This document shows, piece after piece, positions 54,870 through 64,000 of a stretch of DNA of 64,000 nucleotides; the first letter of the stretch is position 1, and the number at the start of each line of letters is the position of its first letter. The notes beneath the pieces are model-generated. The model ran no database searches and was not told where the DNA came from. It saw only the letters and a list, made by a program, of their open reading frames with translations. This stretch comes from Stomoxys calcitrans (Eukaryota; Arthropoda; Insecta; Diptera; Muscidae), in contig NC_081553.1 of NCBI RefSeq assembly GCF_963082655.1, forward strand, positions 36,901,509 through 36,965,508. The letters are read 5' to 3'. A program made the translations under genes and the position numbers.

Positions 54870-55842
54870 TTATACTCTCCACCATAGGTTGCATCTAAGA
54901 CCCCATAAAATATATATTCTTGATCGTCATGACATTTTAATTCGATATAGCCATGTCCGTCCGCCCGTCCGTCTGTCGAAAGCACGCCAACTTTCGAAGG
55001 AGTAAAGCTAGCCGCTTGAAATTTCGCACAAATTCTTCTTTTTGGTGTAGGTCAGTTGGGATTGTAAATGGGCCAAATCGGTTCATGTTTTCATACATCT
55101 GCCATATAAACCGATCTTGGGTCTTGACTTCTTGAGCATCTAGAGGGCCAATTCTTATCCAATCTGGTTAAGATTTTGCACGTGGTGTTTTGGTATCATT
55201 TCCAACAACTGTGCTTAGTATGGTTCAAATCGGTTCCTAACCTGATATAGCTGCCAAATAAACCGATCTTGGGTCTTGACTTATTGAGCATCTAGAGGGC
55301 GCAATTCTCATCCGATTTGGCTGAAATTATGCACGAAGTATTTTGTTATGACTTCCAACAACAGCGATAAATATGGTTCAAATCCATACATAACCTGATA
55401 TAGCTGCCATATAAACCGATCTGGGATCATGACTTCTAAAGCCCCTAGAGCGCGCAATTCTTATCCGATTTGGCTGAAATTTTGTACAACGGTCTTCAAC
55501 ATACGTGTCCAATATGGTCTTAATCGATCTATAGCCTGATACAGCTCCCATATAAACCCATATCTCCCGAATAGGATTCTTGAGTCCCTCCAAGGCGCAA
55601 TTCTTATCCGAATGGGCTGAAATATTACCCAATGACTTCTATGACTATGGTCTTCAACATTCAATTTACTTATGATCTGAATGGGACTATAACTTAATAT
55701 ATCTCCAATAGCATAGCATTACTTTTCCATTATTCTTTCTTTGCCTAAAAAGAGATACCGCGCAAAGAACTCGACAAATGCGATCCATGGTATAGGGTAT
55801 AAAACATTCGGCCCGGCCGAACTTTGCCCGCTCTTACTTATT
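54870..55842 (+). mobile_element. DINE-1-like element, divergent neighbour of 53457-54846
   Basis: The 5' end TATACTCTCCACCATAGG is joined directly to TTGCATCTAAGACCCC, so part of the 5' subterminal region is deleted. ATAGCCATGTCCGTCCGCCC and four core units follow. The 3' end is ATGGTATAGGGTATAAAAC, hairpin TTCGGCCCGGCCGAA and GCTCTTACTTATT. Only 23 bp separate its 5' end from the 5' end of the element on its left. Confidence 0.85.
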
Positions 55843-55859
55843 TCTTCTATTTTCCCTTC

Positions 55860-56035
55860 ACAAATAAGCAGCAGTCATTTTCAGCAAACAACAGACTTTT
55901 CAACAGTTAGAAATGTTTGCTACTACAGCAGCCCTATGTTTGTTGAAACAGCAGTATTATCTGCTTTCCCATTTTCAGCAGGCAAAAACTGTTGTTTTAG
56001 CAAAAAATTTTGCTGTTTTGAATAACAAATTTGGT
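55860..56035. repeat. CAGCAAA/ACAACAG-rich segment, possible unnamed MITE
   Basis: CAGCAAACAACAG near the left edge and CTGTTGTTTTAGCAAAAAAT then TTTGCTG at the right are imperfect inverted partners, the right arm having about 14 extra bases. Between them lie AACAGTTAGAAATGTTTGC, TTTGTTGAAACAGCAGT and CATTTTCAGCAGGC. No target duplication was found. Confidence 0.4.
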
Positions 56036-56751
56036 TGAGTGTGGCAGTATATATAGCAAGATGCGGTTGAAGGAGTAATGTTTGCATTTTTGAAAGTCAA
56101 AGAAATTATAGTGGCACATAGTAAAACAATTTGAAACTAGTGTTGCCTTCTCCTTGTTCGGCCTTCATGAATTTTTAAGATTTACAATTTTCTCATATTT
56201 GTCTTGATCAGGTGGTAAGACAAATCGACCACCAACTCTTTATTGATTCTGAGAAACTATCCAGAAAATTACCACACACACATTAGATATCAAAACCCAA
56301 AGCCGATTGAAGGCGTTGATTTCCCAAACAGCCTAGATTTTATTGAAGCACAACAGAATTAATGACAAAAGATGGGAGTCGCAGAATATTGAGGTGTCTC
56401 CTTGCAATACCTTCTTCATTGGCTTTGCGGTTGGATGAGAAAAACGAAGTCAAACAGCAGCACGACAAGTAGCAGCACTCCCCACAAAATGAAAATTTTG
56501 TCAAAAGAAGAGGCCTACAAAGAAAGGACATGATAGACAAAGGAGAACAAAAGCCATGGCGGTGCGTATTACACAAATGACAACCAACAAATTTGCGACA
56601 TTTAACCCTCAGCATGGCTGGCTGGGACAAGGCGCAAAGATGAAAGTGCAACGATCCTTGAATATTGACAACCTGTAGGCATGAACGATTAACAATCTTT
56701 ATGACAATCTTCAACAATGGGCAAACACAAGTAAAAAGAGATAACGATGAT

Positions 56752-56782
<31 letters not shown>

Positions 56783-58440
56783 TGCCAAACTAATGTCAAC
56801 AAAGGTAAGCTAAACTCTACACCCTCAACGAGACAGTCAATAGGCAACAATGGGCAATTAGATAAATATGTCACACAACAAACCGCATTACATCACTACA
56901 TACAACTATAGGCATAACAGCACCACAGGTGAATGAGGCCAAGCAAGAGGACCGGTAAACTGACTTTGAGTCTTCAAGGAATATTATAAACAAAAAGGAT
57001 CTGAGTGCATTTTGTATTATATTTCGCTTTCGAAACTCACCCTCTGCCATTGTTTGGCATGTTGTGCCAATATAAACTCTATGGTTGATGTTTGTGTATA
57101 AATTTGAATTTCTTTTGCAATTTTATGTAAACCAGTTGGATGCATTTGCATTTTGTCTTGTCTTCTCAATTACACCTGCGCCTATTGATGACCATAAGGA
57201 GTCGCTATGTATTTTTTGAGTTGATGGTCCAAATGTTTATTGGTAAATAATTGTTTCGGTTTAGATGTCCTTCTCTGTGCCTTACAAGAGTTTCACGGGA
57301 AGGCTTATCATTTAGAACTTCACAATAAAGTGTTAGAAATAAAAGACAAGATAGTTGATATCGCTTATATTTTGGTTAGGTCGCCAATTTGTTTCACTTT
57401 GCTAAAGGTTGGCAATGGAAATCATTCTTCCAAACCAATGTGGTTTGTGGTGTAGATAAAGTTTGGAGATGTGAGTGAAATCAAGTTTTGATAGAAAAGG
57501 ATACTACTCTCAGAGAATATTTCCCTTTTCATACCAACATTTTGTTATCACGTGGAAATTTACCCACTGTGCCTAGCATTCATATTAGGTTGTGGAGTGG
57601 TGTAGAAACAATTTGCTGTATCGGGAAGACATTTAGTGGTCATTGCGCCATCTGACTTGTAAATGCGCTAACATTAAGACTATATCTTCTTGCTTGCTAA
57701 GGACCACCAACATACAATGCCTTTTAAAGTTGAACCGCTTAATTCTGCCTAATCACGCGCAAAACAATTACAAATCCATTATACAATCATAATCGAAACA
57801 GAAAACCATGGAAGGGAGTACACTTCTGTTTAATATTCTTCAAAGAATAAAAGGATATTTTCCCTAATCAATACACTATTGGAAAAAATGAACAATCATA
57901 GATTTATAAAATCATAAATTGACCTTTTTGGCGGTGGCAACGCTTATTAGGCGTGCAATCATTACCAGATCAAATGCCATACAGAGTTGAAGAGACAAGA
58001 GAGTAGAGTGTAGAGACAAAGAGCGGCTGTAGTTGTGTGCCAAATGATGACGTAGTACAAATGAGATAATAAGCTAGGACAAGCATGAAGCGCCGGCGCT
58101 AGTTATTTTGTTTTTTTTTTTTGGGCAGTTCGCTCTCTGGCACAAAGATCAAAGGAGGGCGTCCACCCAAACAGTACCGTAACAATTCGACTAGACGGGC
58201 TGAGAATTTGCCAAGCTGGTTAGTGCACTAACACAACGAAGGGGGCGATAAAAGAGCGTACGTCATAAACAAGATCTTTTGAGGTGATATAAAGGCCTGA
58301 GGTATTGGCAACAGAATGCCCATAGCAAATGGCTTGTTAGAATTTGTAGAAAAACTGCACATAAAGTGTTGCCAGATTGGTATTTGTTGAGATAACGGGA
58401 AAGTAAACAGAACTGGAAAAACAAAATGCATTGAAATAAA
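56036..58440. other. Unassigned DNA
   Basis: No supported gene or element in 2.4 kb apart from the GA tract at 56752-56783. The minus frame at 56340-56717 (125 codons, Cys/Ser/Leu-rich) and the plus frame at 57240-57455 show no recognisable domain. This and 36866-38704 are the best candidates for host single-copy DNA. Confidence 0.4.
56752..56783. repeat. (GA)n microsatellite
   Basis: AAAGAGAGAGAGAGAGAGAG continues to AAAGAGATG, about 13 GA units with one interruption. Confidence 0.95.
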
Positions 58441-58464
58441 ATAAAAGAAATAAAAGACAAAATA

Positions 58465-59640
58465 CAATAAAATAAAATAAAATAAAATTAAATAAAATAA
58501 AATAAAATAAAATAAAATAAAATAAAATAAAATAAAATAAAATAAAATAAAATAAAATAAAATAAAATAAAATAAAATAAAATAAAATAAAATAAAATAA
58601 AATAAAATAAAATAAAATAAAATAATATATAAAATAAAATAAAGTAAAATAAAATAAAATAAAATAAAATAAAATAAAATAAAATAAAATAAAATAAAAT
58701 AAAATAAAATAAAATAAAATAAAATAAAATAAAATAAAATAAAATAAAATAAAATAAAATAAAATAAAATAAAATAAAATAAAATAAAATAAAATAAAAT
58801 AAAATAAAATAAAATAAAATAAAATAAAATAAAATAAAATAAAATAAAATAAAATAAAATAAAATAAAATAAAATAAAATAAAATAAAATAAAATAAAAT
58901 AAAATAAAATAAAATAAAATAAAATAAAATAAAATAAAATAAAATAAAATAAAATAAAATAAAATAAAATAAAATAAAATAAAATAAAATAAAATAAAAT
59001 AAAATAAAATAAAATAAAATAAAATAAAATAAAATAAAATAAAATAAAATAAAATAAAATAAAATAAAATAAAATAAAATAAAATAAAATAAAATAAAAT
59101 AAAATGAAATGAAATAAAATGAAATGAAATGAAATGAAATAAAATAAAATAAAATAAAATAAAATAAAATAAAATAAAATAAAATAAAATGAAATAAAAT
59201 AAAATAAAATAAAATAAAATGAAATAAAATAAAATAAAATAAAATAAAATAAAATAAAATAAAATAAAATAAAATAAAATAAAACAAAATAAAATAAAAT
59301 AAAATAAAATAAAATAAAATAAAATAAAATAAAATAAAATAAAATAAAATAAAATAAAATAAAATAAAATAAAATAAAATAAAATAAAATAAAATAAAAT
59401 AAAATAAAATAAAATAAAATAAAATAAAATAAAATAAAATAAAATAAAATAAAATAAAATAAAATAAAATAAAATAAAATAAAATAAAATAAAATAAAAT
59501 AAAATAAAATAAAATAAAATAAAATAAAATAAAATAAAATAAAATAAAATAAAATAAAATAAAATAAAATAAAATAAAATAAAATAAAATAAAATGGAAT
59601 GAAGTGAAATAAAATAAAATAAAAAAAAAAAACAAAATAA
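58465..59640. repeat. (AAAAT)n pentanucleotide microsatellite, about 1.18 kb
   Basis: Well over 200 near-perfect AAAAT units. Interruptions are clustered: AATATATAAA near 58624, GAAAT variants at about 59105-59140, 59190 and 59220, one ACAAAAT near 59284, and a degraded right edge. The minus frame reads ILFYF repeats for 432 codons and is an artefact, since 15 bp equals exactly five codons without a stop. Confidence 0.98.
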
Positions 59641-59689
59641 AATAATAAAATTAAATTATATAAAATGAAACAAAACGATGGCTGAACTT

Positions 59690-59815
59690 AGTGCAGAGGA
59701 CAAATGCAAATTGCAAATTTTGCTCATGAAAATTCCACTAAGTCTCGCCGGGATTCGAACCCATGCGTTCAACGTCATAGGCGGACATGCTAGCCTCTAC
59801 ATTAGGATGGTCTCA
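59690..59815 (-). mobile_element. tRNA-derived SINE, internally deleted
   Basis: Minus sense: TAGAGGCTAGCATGTCCGCC, GGGTTCGAATCCCGGCGAGA (B box), then directly the tail TTAGTGGAATTTTCATGAGC. About 170 bp of the body are missing. Confidence 0.8.
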
Positions 59816-59849
59816 GAGAACAAATAGATTAATCAAAATTGTTTTTGTT

Positions 59850-60240
59850 ACCATATTTTCATGTGGAGGTGGGGATCTTCGTCAAGCTTCTGCAGGTGAG
59901 CAAGCTCGTTCCAGTTTAAAGGACCGATCGCAGCTGGAACAGAATGGTCATTGGTTATTTAAAGGCGTCAATAACTCGCTTTGTCATATCGAGCATCATA
60001 GGCACTCAGTATTTGTGTAAGAGCCGTTGCCACCCCATCACTCCGCCACTGCCATTACAGATACTCCGTATGGAGCATTCCACTATCCGCAAACCGTGGG
60101 CGCGCCCGTTAGCTCTCAGCTAAACTTCTCGTGACAGCAAAGAACACCACACAGATCGGACCTCAAAGTTCCAGCTTGTGTGGTGCACACAGCTATCCCG
60201 TGCCGTGTTTGTGTGCTGCAATCGGTATTGTGGGATAAGT
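59850..60240 (-). repeat. LINE 3' UTR module, copy 2
   Basis: Shares with 36412-36865, in the same order, TTATTTAAAGGCGTCAATAA, GCATCATAGGCACTCAGTAT, ACTCCGTATGGAG and CACACAGATCGGACCTC (plus-strand reading). The CAA tail is lost: the text becomes GTTACCATATTTTCATGTGG. Confidence 0.7.
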
Positions 60241-60589
60241 TTGGATAAGGAAGGATTTTACTTGTTTTCTATTGCGCTTGTGAATCAAGTCGTCTATAGG
60301 AGCCTTGTTCCAATTCAGATTTGCGCTTTATAACCTACTCTAGTTGGGTTGATATGTAGAGCACCATGATCCATTTGGCAAGTTCCGCTGATGAAGATTC
60401 TTGGCGAATCAGAAATCGCGATACGTATAGCCGGTCAAATGCTTTTTAGCAGCAACGCACATTTTGCCCTACTTTTGAAAGTTTTTTGCTGTGCTATTCT
60501 TTTATTCTTTAAATAGAAACATTGAAAAAAAACAGCCTACAGCCGGACAATATCCCGCAATGGAATCTAAAGAAAATGAAAAAAAAAAA
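60241..60589 (-). other. Unassigned, possibly LINE C-terminal coding remnant
   Basis: Upstream (minus sense) of the 3' UTR module, a frame reads NLNWNKAPIDDLIHKRNRKQ and ends in a stop just before the module. It could be the end of the ORF to which the UTR belongs, but I recognise no motif. An A-run precedes the next element. Confidence 0.3.
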
Positions 60590-61443
60590 AACAAGTAAAA
60601 GCTAGCTAAGTTCGGCCGAGCCGAATCATATTAAAATTCCACCATTTGTCAAGTTCTTTGAATGGGATTTTCATATATGGGCTACATTAAGTTACTGACC
60701 GATATGGATCGTGCATGACATGGCTGTTAGAAGTCATAGAAAAATACTAGTTCCAAAATTTCGGGCAAATCCAGTAAAAATTGCGTCCTCCAGTGGCTCA
60801 GAGTGGCATATTGGGAGATCGGTTTATATGGCAGCTACATCAGGTTATTAACCGAATAAGACCATACCTAGCACAGATGTTGGGAGTCATACCAAAACAA
60901 CATATGTAAAATTTCAATCAAATTGGATACGAATTGTGCCCTCTAGAAGCCCAAGAAATCTATTCGGGAGATCGGTTTATATGGTAGTTATATCAGGTTA
61001 TGGAAGTCATTCTTTAACGATATGTGCAAAATTTCAACCAAATCGGTTAAGAAATGCGCCCACAAGAAGTCTAATATGGAGATCGATTTATATGGTTATG
61101 AACCGATTTGAACCAAACTTAGCACAGTTGTTGGAAGTGATACTAAAACACTAACAAGTGATACCAAAGCCTAATAAGTCAAGACCCAAGATCGGTTTAT
61201 ATGGCAGCTATATCAAAACATGGACCGATATGGTTCATTTACAATCCCAACCGACCTACACTAATAAGAAGTATTTGTTCAAAATTTCAAGGACGGACAG
61301 ACTAACGGACATGCCTAAATCGACTTAAAATGTCATGACGATCAAAAATATATATACTATATGGGGTCTTCGAAGCATATCTCGAGATGTTATGAACGGA
61401 GTGACGATATTAGTATACCCCCTTCATATGGTGGGGGGTATAA
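60590..61443 (-). mobile_element. DINE-1-like element, both ends
   Basis: 3' end ACAAGTAAAAGCTAGC, with TTCGGCCGAGCCGAA hairpin. The TATACCC block is degraded (ATATTAAAATTCCACC). Four core units follow, one truncated near 61110. Then GGACGGACAGACTAACGGAC, ATATATATACTATATGGGG and CATATGGTGGGGGGTATA at 61443. Confidence 0.82.
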
Positions 61444-61479
61444 TAAAACAGATGCCAAAAATAGAACGGAACTCGTTGG

Positions 61480-62740
61480 ACCAACTTTCGTCATAAACGG
61501 ATGAAAATTGAATTAAGAAGTCAAATCCGGGATTTGGTTTATATGGCTATATCCGTATATGGACCGAGCCGGATCATACGGTTCCGGATCACGGTTATTG
61601 GAAATCAAAATAGAAGTCGAATTAGAGGTTCAAGAAGTCATAATTGGGGATTGGTTTTTATGGGGTCTTAATCAGTTTATAGACAGATTCGTATCATAAT
61701 TGGCTCGAATACCAGAAGTCAGAACAGACGTCCTTGGGCAAAGTGAAGGCAAATCAGGTGAATATTGAGGCTTACAGGAGCTCAAGATGTCAAATCCGGG
61801 TGTCGGTTTATATGGGGGCGATTTCAGTCTTAGACTGTAATTGGCACGGATTTGGAAGTAGAGCTGGAATTATATAGATGGCACTATCGATATTTTTGAC
61901 TGAATATCGATTGTTATTTTTTATTTTATTTTTGTTATTTTTTGCAAAACTTAACAAAAATAAGCGATCTGACACTGAATGTAGATCCATCGCGACTATA
62001 GGGGGCGCAATTTTCATCCGATTAGGCTTACAATTTCTGCAATGGTTTCTCTAATGACTTACAACTGACTTTATTAACCTTGGTTTTATTCGGTCTGTGC
62101 ATTGATATTGCTTCTATATTAATCGATCTCCTAATTTTTCCTTCTTATTTTCGTTTGAAATATATGTGATGTATATGTTGCGATTATGGATAGTTTGCCA
62201 GCTCTATTTGGAAGTCACAAGTATTTGTGCGAAATTTCAGCCAAATCGGAAGAAAATTGAGGTCTCTACAACTCAAGAAGTCAAATCCGGAAATCGGTTT
62301 ATATGGGAGCGATATCAGTTTACAAACCGATTCGGATTATACTCTGCACTGAAGTTGAAAGTCAGAACAGAATTCCTTGTGGCAAATTTCAGTCAAATCG
62401 GATGAAAATTGAGTTGTCTAGGGGTTCAAGCTATTGAAACTGGGGTTCGGTTTATATGGGGGCTATATCCAAATATTAAACCATGTGGCCCATTTGCAAT
62501 CATCAACGACCTACATAATACAATAATAAGTATCAGTGCAAAAGTTCAAACTGATATTTTCATTCGTTCAAACGCTATCGATATTTCGATAGACGGGTGG
62601 ACGGACATGGTTAGATCGACTTTGAATAGCAAGACGATATTAAATATTTAATTTTATTATATATCGGTTCAGATTAATATTGCGAGGTGTTAAAAACGGA
62701 ATGCTAGATTAGTATACCCCCTATGGTGGTGGATATAGAA
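61480..62740 (-). mobile_element. DINE-1-like element, degraded, carrying another repeat
   Basis: Core units with CAAGAAGTCATAATTGGGG and CAAATCCGGAAATCGGTTTA. The 5' side is present: GATAGACGGGTGGACGGAC, ATGGTTAGATCGACTTTG and CCCCCTATGGTGGTGGATATA near 62740. The 3' hairpin is not seen. The repeat at 61870-62145 splits it. Confidence 0.7.
61870..62145 (+). repeat. Dispersed 300-bp repeat with ATCGAT cluster, copy 2
   Basis: CACTATCGATATTTTTGACT, GAATATCGATTG, CGATCTGACACTGAATGTAG, CCTTGGTTTTATTCGGTCTG and TGCATTGATATTGCTTCTAT follow the same order as 50385-50686. Confidence 0.75.
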
Positions 62741-62988
62741 ATTGTACAGCTATTGGAGTTCATAGAGACAGTTTTCATAATAATTGGGCCCTATGGAGGC
62801 TCAAGCTGTTAAATCGGAATATCGGTTCATATATGAGCTTAGGTCATAGGTCAAACCATCGTGAAAAAATTCAGCAAAATGGAATAACAATGGTGCTATC
62901 TAACATGGAGGCTCAAGAACTGTAATCGGTTTATTTGGGAACTATATCTAAACATGAGACGATTTGGCCCATTTATTATTCCAATGAC
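62741..62988 (-). mobile_element. DINE-1-like core fragment
   Basis: TGGAGGCTCAAGCTGTTAAA, TCGGAATATCGGTTCATATA and ACGATTTGGCCCATTTATTA are core text in minus orientation, without ends. Confidence 0.6.
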
Positions 62989-63778
62989 CTATATCTCGAT
63001 ATAGCCCCATTATAGACCGATCCGCCGATTTAGGGTCTTAGGCCCATAAAAGCCACATTTATTACCCGATTTTGTTGAAATTTGGGACAATGACTTGTGT
63101 TAGGCCACTCGATATCCTTCTTCAATTTGAAGGACCAGATCGGTCCAGATTTGGATATAGCTGTCTTATAGACCGATCTCTCGATTTAAGGATTTGAGCT
63201 CATAAAAGGCGCATTTACTGTCCGATGTCGCCGAAATTTGGGACAGTGAGTTAAGTTAGGCCCTTGATACTTTTCTTCAATTTGGCTCAGATCGGTCCAG
63301 ATTTGGATATAGCTGCCATATAGATCGATCTTTCGATTTAAGATTTGGGTGCCATAAAAGGCGCATTTATTGTCCGATTTTGCCGAAATTTGGGACAGTG
63401 AGTTGTGTTAGGCCTATCTTCAATTTGGCCCAGATCGGTCCAGGTTTGGATATTGCTGCCATATAGACCGATATCTTGATTTAAAGTCATGGTCCCATAA
63501 AAGGGGAATTTATAATCAAATTTCGCTGAAATTTGACAAAGTGGCTAATGTACGGCTTTTCGACATCCCTATCGTTTAGGGTTCAGATCGGTTTATTTTT
63601 AGATATAGCTACACAATTGAACAATGACTTGTACTTATTAGTTTTTGGTCCAAATCGGAACATATATCGATAAGCTGCTATGGGGCATAAGATATGCATT
63701 TTTCACCGGATTTTGGTGAAAGGTGGTTTACATATGTACCCAAGGCGGTGGGTATCCAAACACCTTTTTACTTGTTTT
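62989..63778 (+). mobile_element. DINE-like element, second subfamily, 3' half
   Basis: Units with CATATAGACCGATCTCTCG, CATAAAAGGCGCATTTACTG and GAAATTTGGGACAGTGAGTT. It ends GGCGGTGGGTATCCAAAC and CCTTTTTACTTGTT, with the GGCC hairpin deleted. No 5' end. Confidence 0.75.
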
Positions 63779-63894
63779 TAGATGATATTTTTCTCGGCAA
63801 GAAATTTAATTAATATGGCTACACTGCTCTTAACTGATATAATAATAATTTGACTGTGACGATGTAACAAGATCATTGATAAGTTTTATCCTCA

Positions 63895-63917
63895 TTCTCT
63901 CTCTCTCTCTCTCTCTC
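63895..63917. repeat. (TC)n microsatellite
   Basis: TCTCTCTCTCTCTCTCTCTC, about eleven units. The rest of the final 220 bp shows nothing recognisable. Confidence 0.95.
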
Positions 63918-64000
63918 ACCCTCACCATGTTCCACCATTCCATCTTTTCAAGTGTTTTAGCGGCAAAATTGTAATCACAAAGTTAATCTCTTATCACCGA

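Noticed and set aside
56340..56717. 125-codon minus-strand frame as a host gene
   Set aside because: No domain, no supporting splice or promoter signal, and a Cys/Ser/Leu-rich composition. It cannot be supported from sequence alone.
58337..59635. 432-codon minus-strand frame of ILFYF repeats
   Set aside because: It is a reading of (AAAAT)n. The repeat has no stop in that frame and no coding signal.

Overview
This window looks like repeat-rich, gene-poor DNA from a dipteran fly, most likely a calyptrate/muscid (Stomoxys, Musca or Haematobia type). That is an inference from the transposon families, not from a host gene. I found no host protein-coding exon, rRNA, genuine tRNA, operon or CRISPR array that I could support. 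Almost every open frame is either a decayed retrotransposon or a chance reading of a non-coding repeat. The window could be intergenic or lie inside a very large intron.

Four layers make up the sequence. (1) About twenty copies or fragments of a DINE-1/INE-1-like (Helentron-associated) non-autonomous element. Canonical copies start with TATACCC, carry a GTCCGTCTGTCC-type microsatellite near the start, have a core of tandem units of about 152 bp, and end in a GGCC-rich hairpin followed by CTTTTACTTGTT. (2) Non-LTR retrotransposon relics: R1-clade pieces (1-1065 and 3691-6110), two RNase H-bearing LOA/I-like families (A: 6312-7205 and 15530-18455; B: 2955-3545, 13769-14229, 32492-35300 and 48894-49188), a Jockey-like copy (38705-40960), an RTE-like piece (35340-36405) and smaller remnants. 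All are broken. (3) Short DNA elements: eight copies of a mariner MITE of about 236 bp with cecropia/MADE1-like ends, plus one 232-bp MITE with irritans-like ends inside a LINE. (4) tRNA-derived SINEs, two with perfect target-site duplications and one with a near-perfect one.

Layout. 0-8 kb: LINE relics with two MITEs. 8-15 kb: large DINE-1-like elements and a SINE. 15.5-18.5 kb: the best-preserved LINE. 19.5-32 kb: DINE-1-like elements, MITEs and SINEs, including one element nested inside a MITE and a 1.1-kb tandem segmental duplication. 32-41 kb: antisense LINE relics around a 1.8-kb unassigned stretch. 41-50 kb: unassigned DNA, a 19-bp minisatellite and a second DINE-like subfamily. 50-56 kb: DINE-1-like elements in inverted and divergent arrangements. 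58.5-59.6 kb: a 1.2-kb (AAAAT)n tract. 60.5-63.8 kb: more DINE-1-like elements.

Nothing here works together as a pathway. The useful content is the record of element interactions: nesting order, target-site duplications, a MITE whose removal restores a LINE reading frame, two-unit higher-order repeats in the DINE-1-like cores, and a mirror-image DINE-1-like dimer. No autonomous Rep/helicase or mariner transposase gene is present, so the mobile families must have been mobilised from elsewhere.
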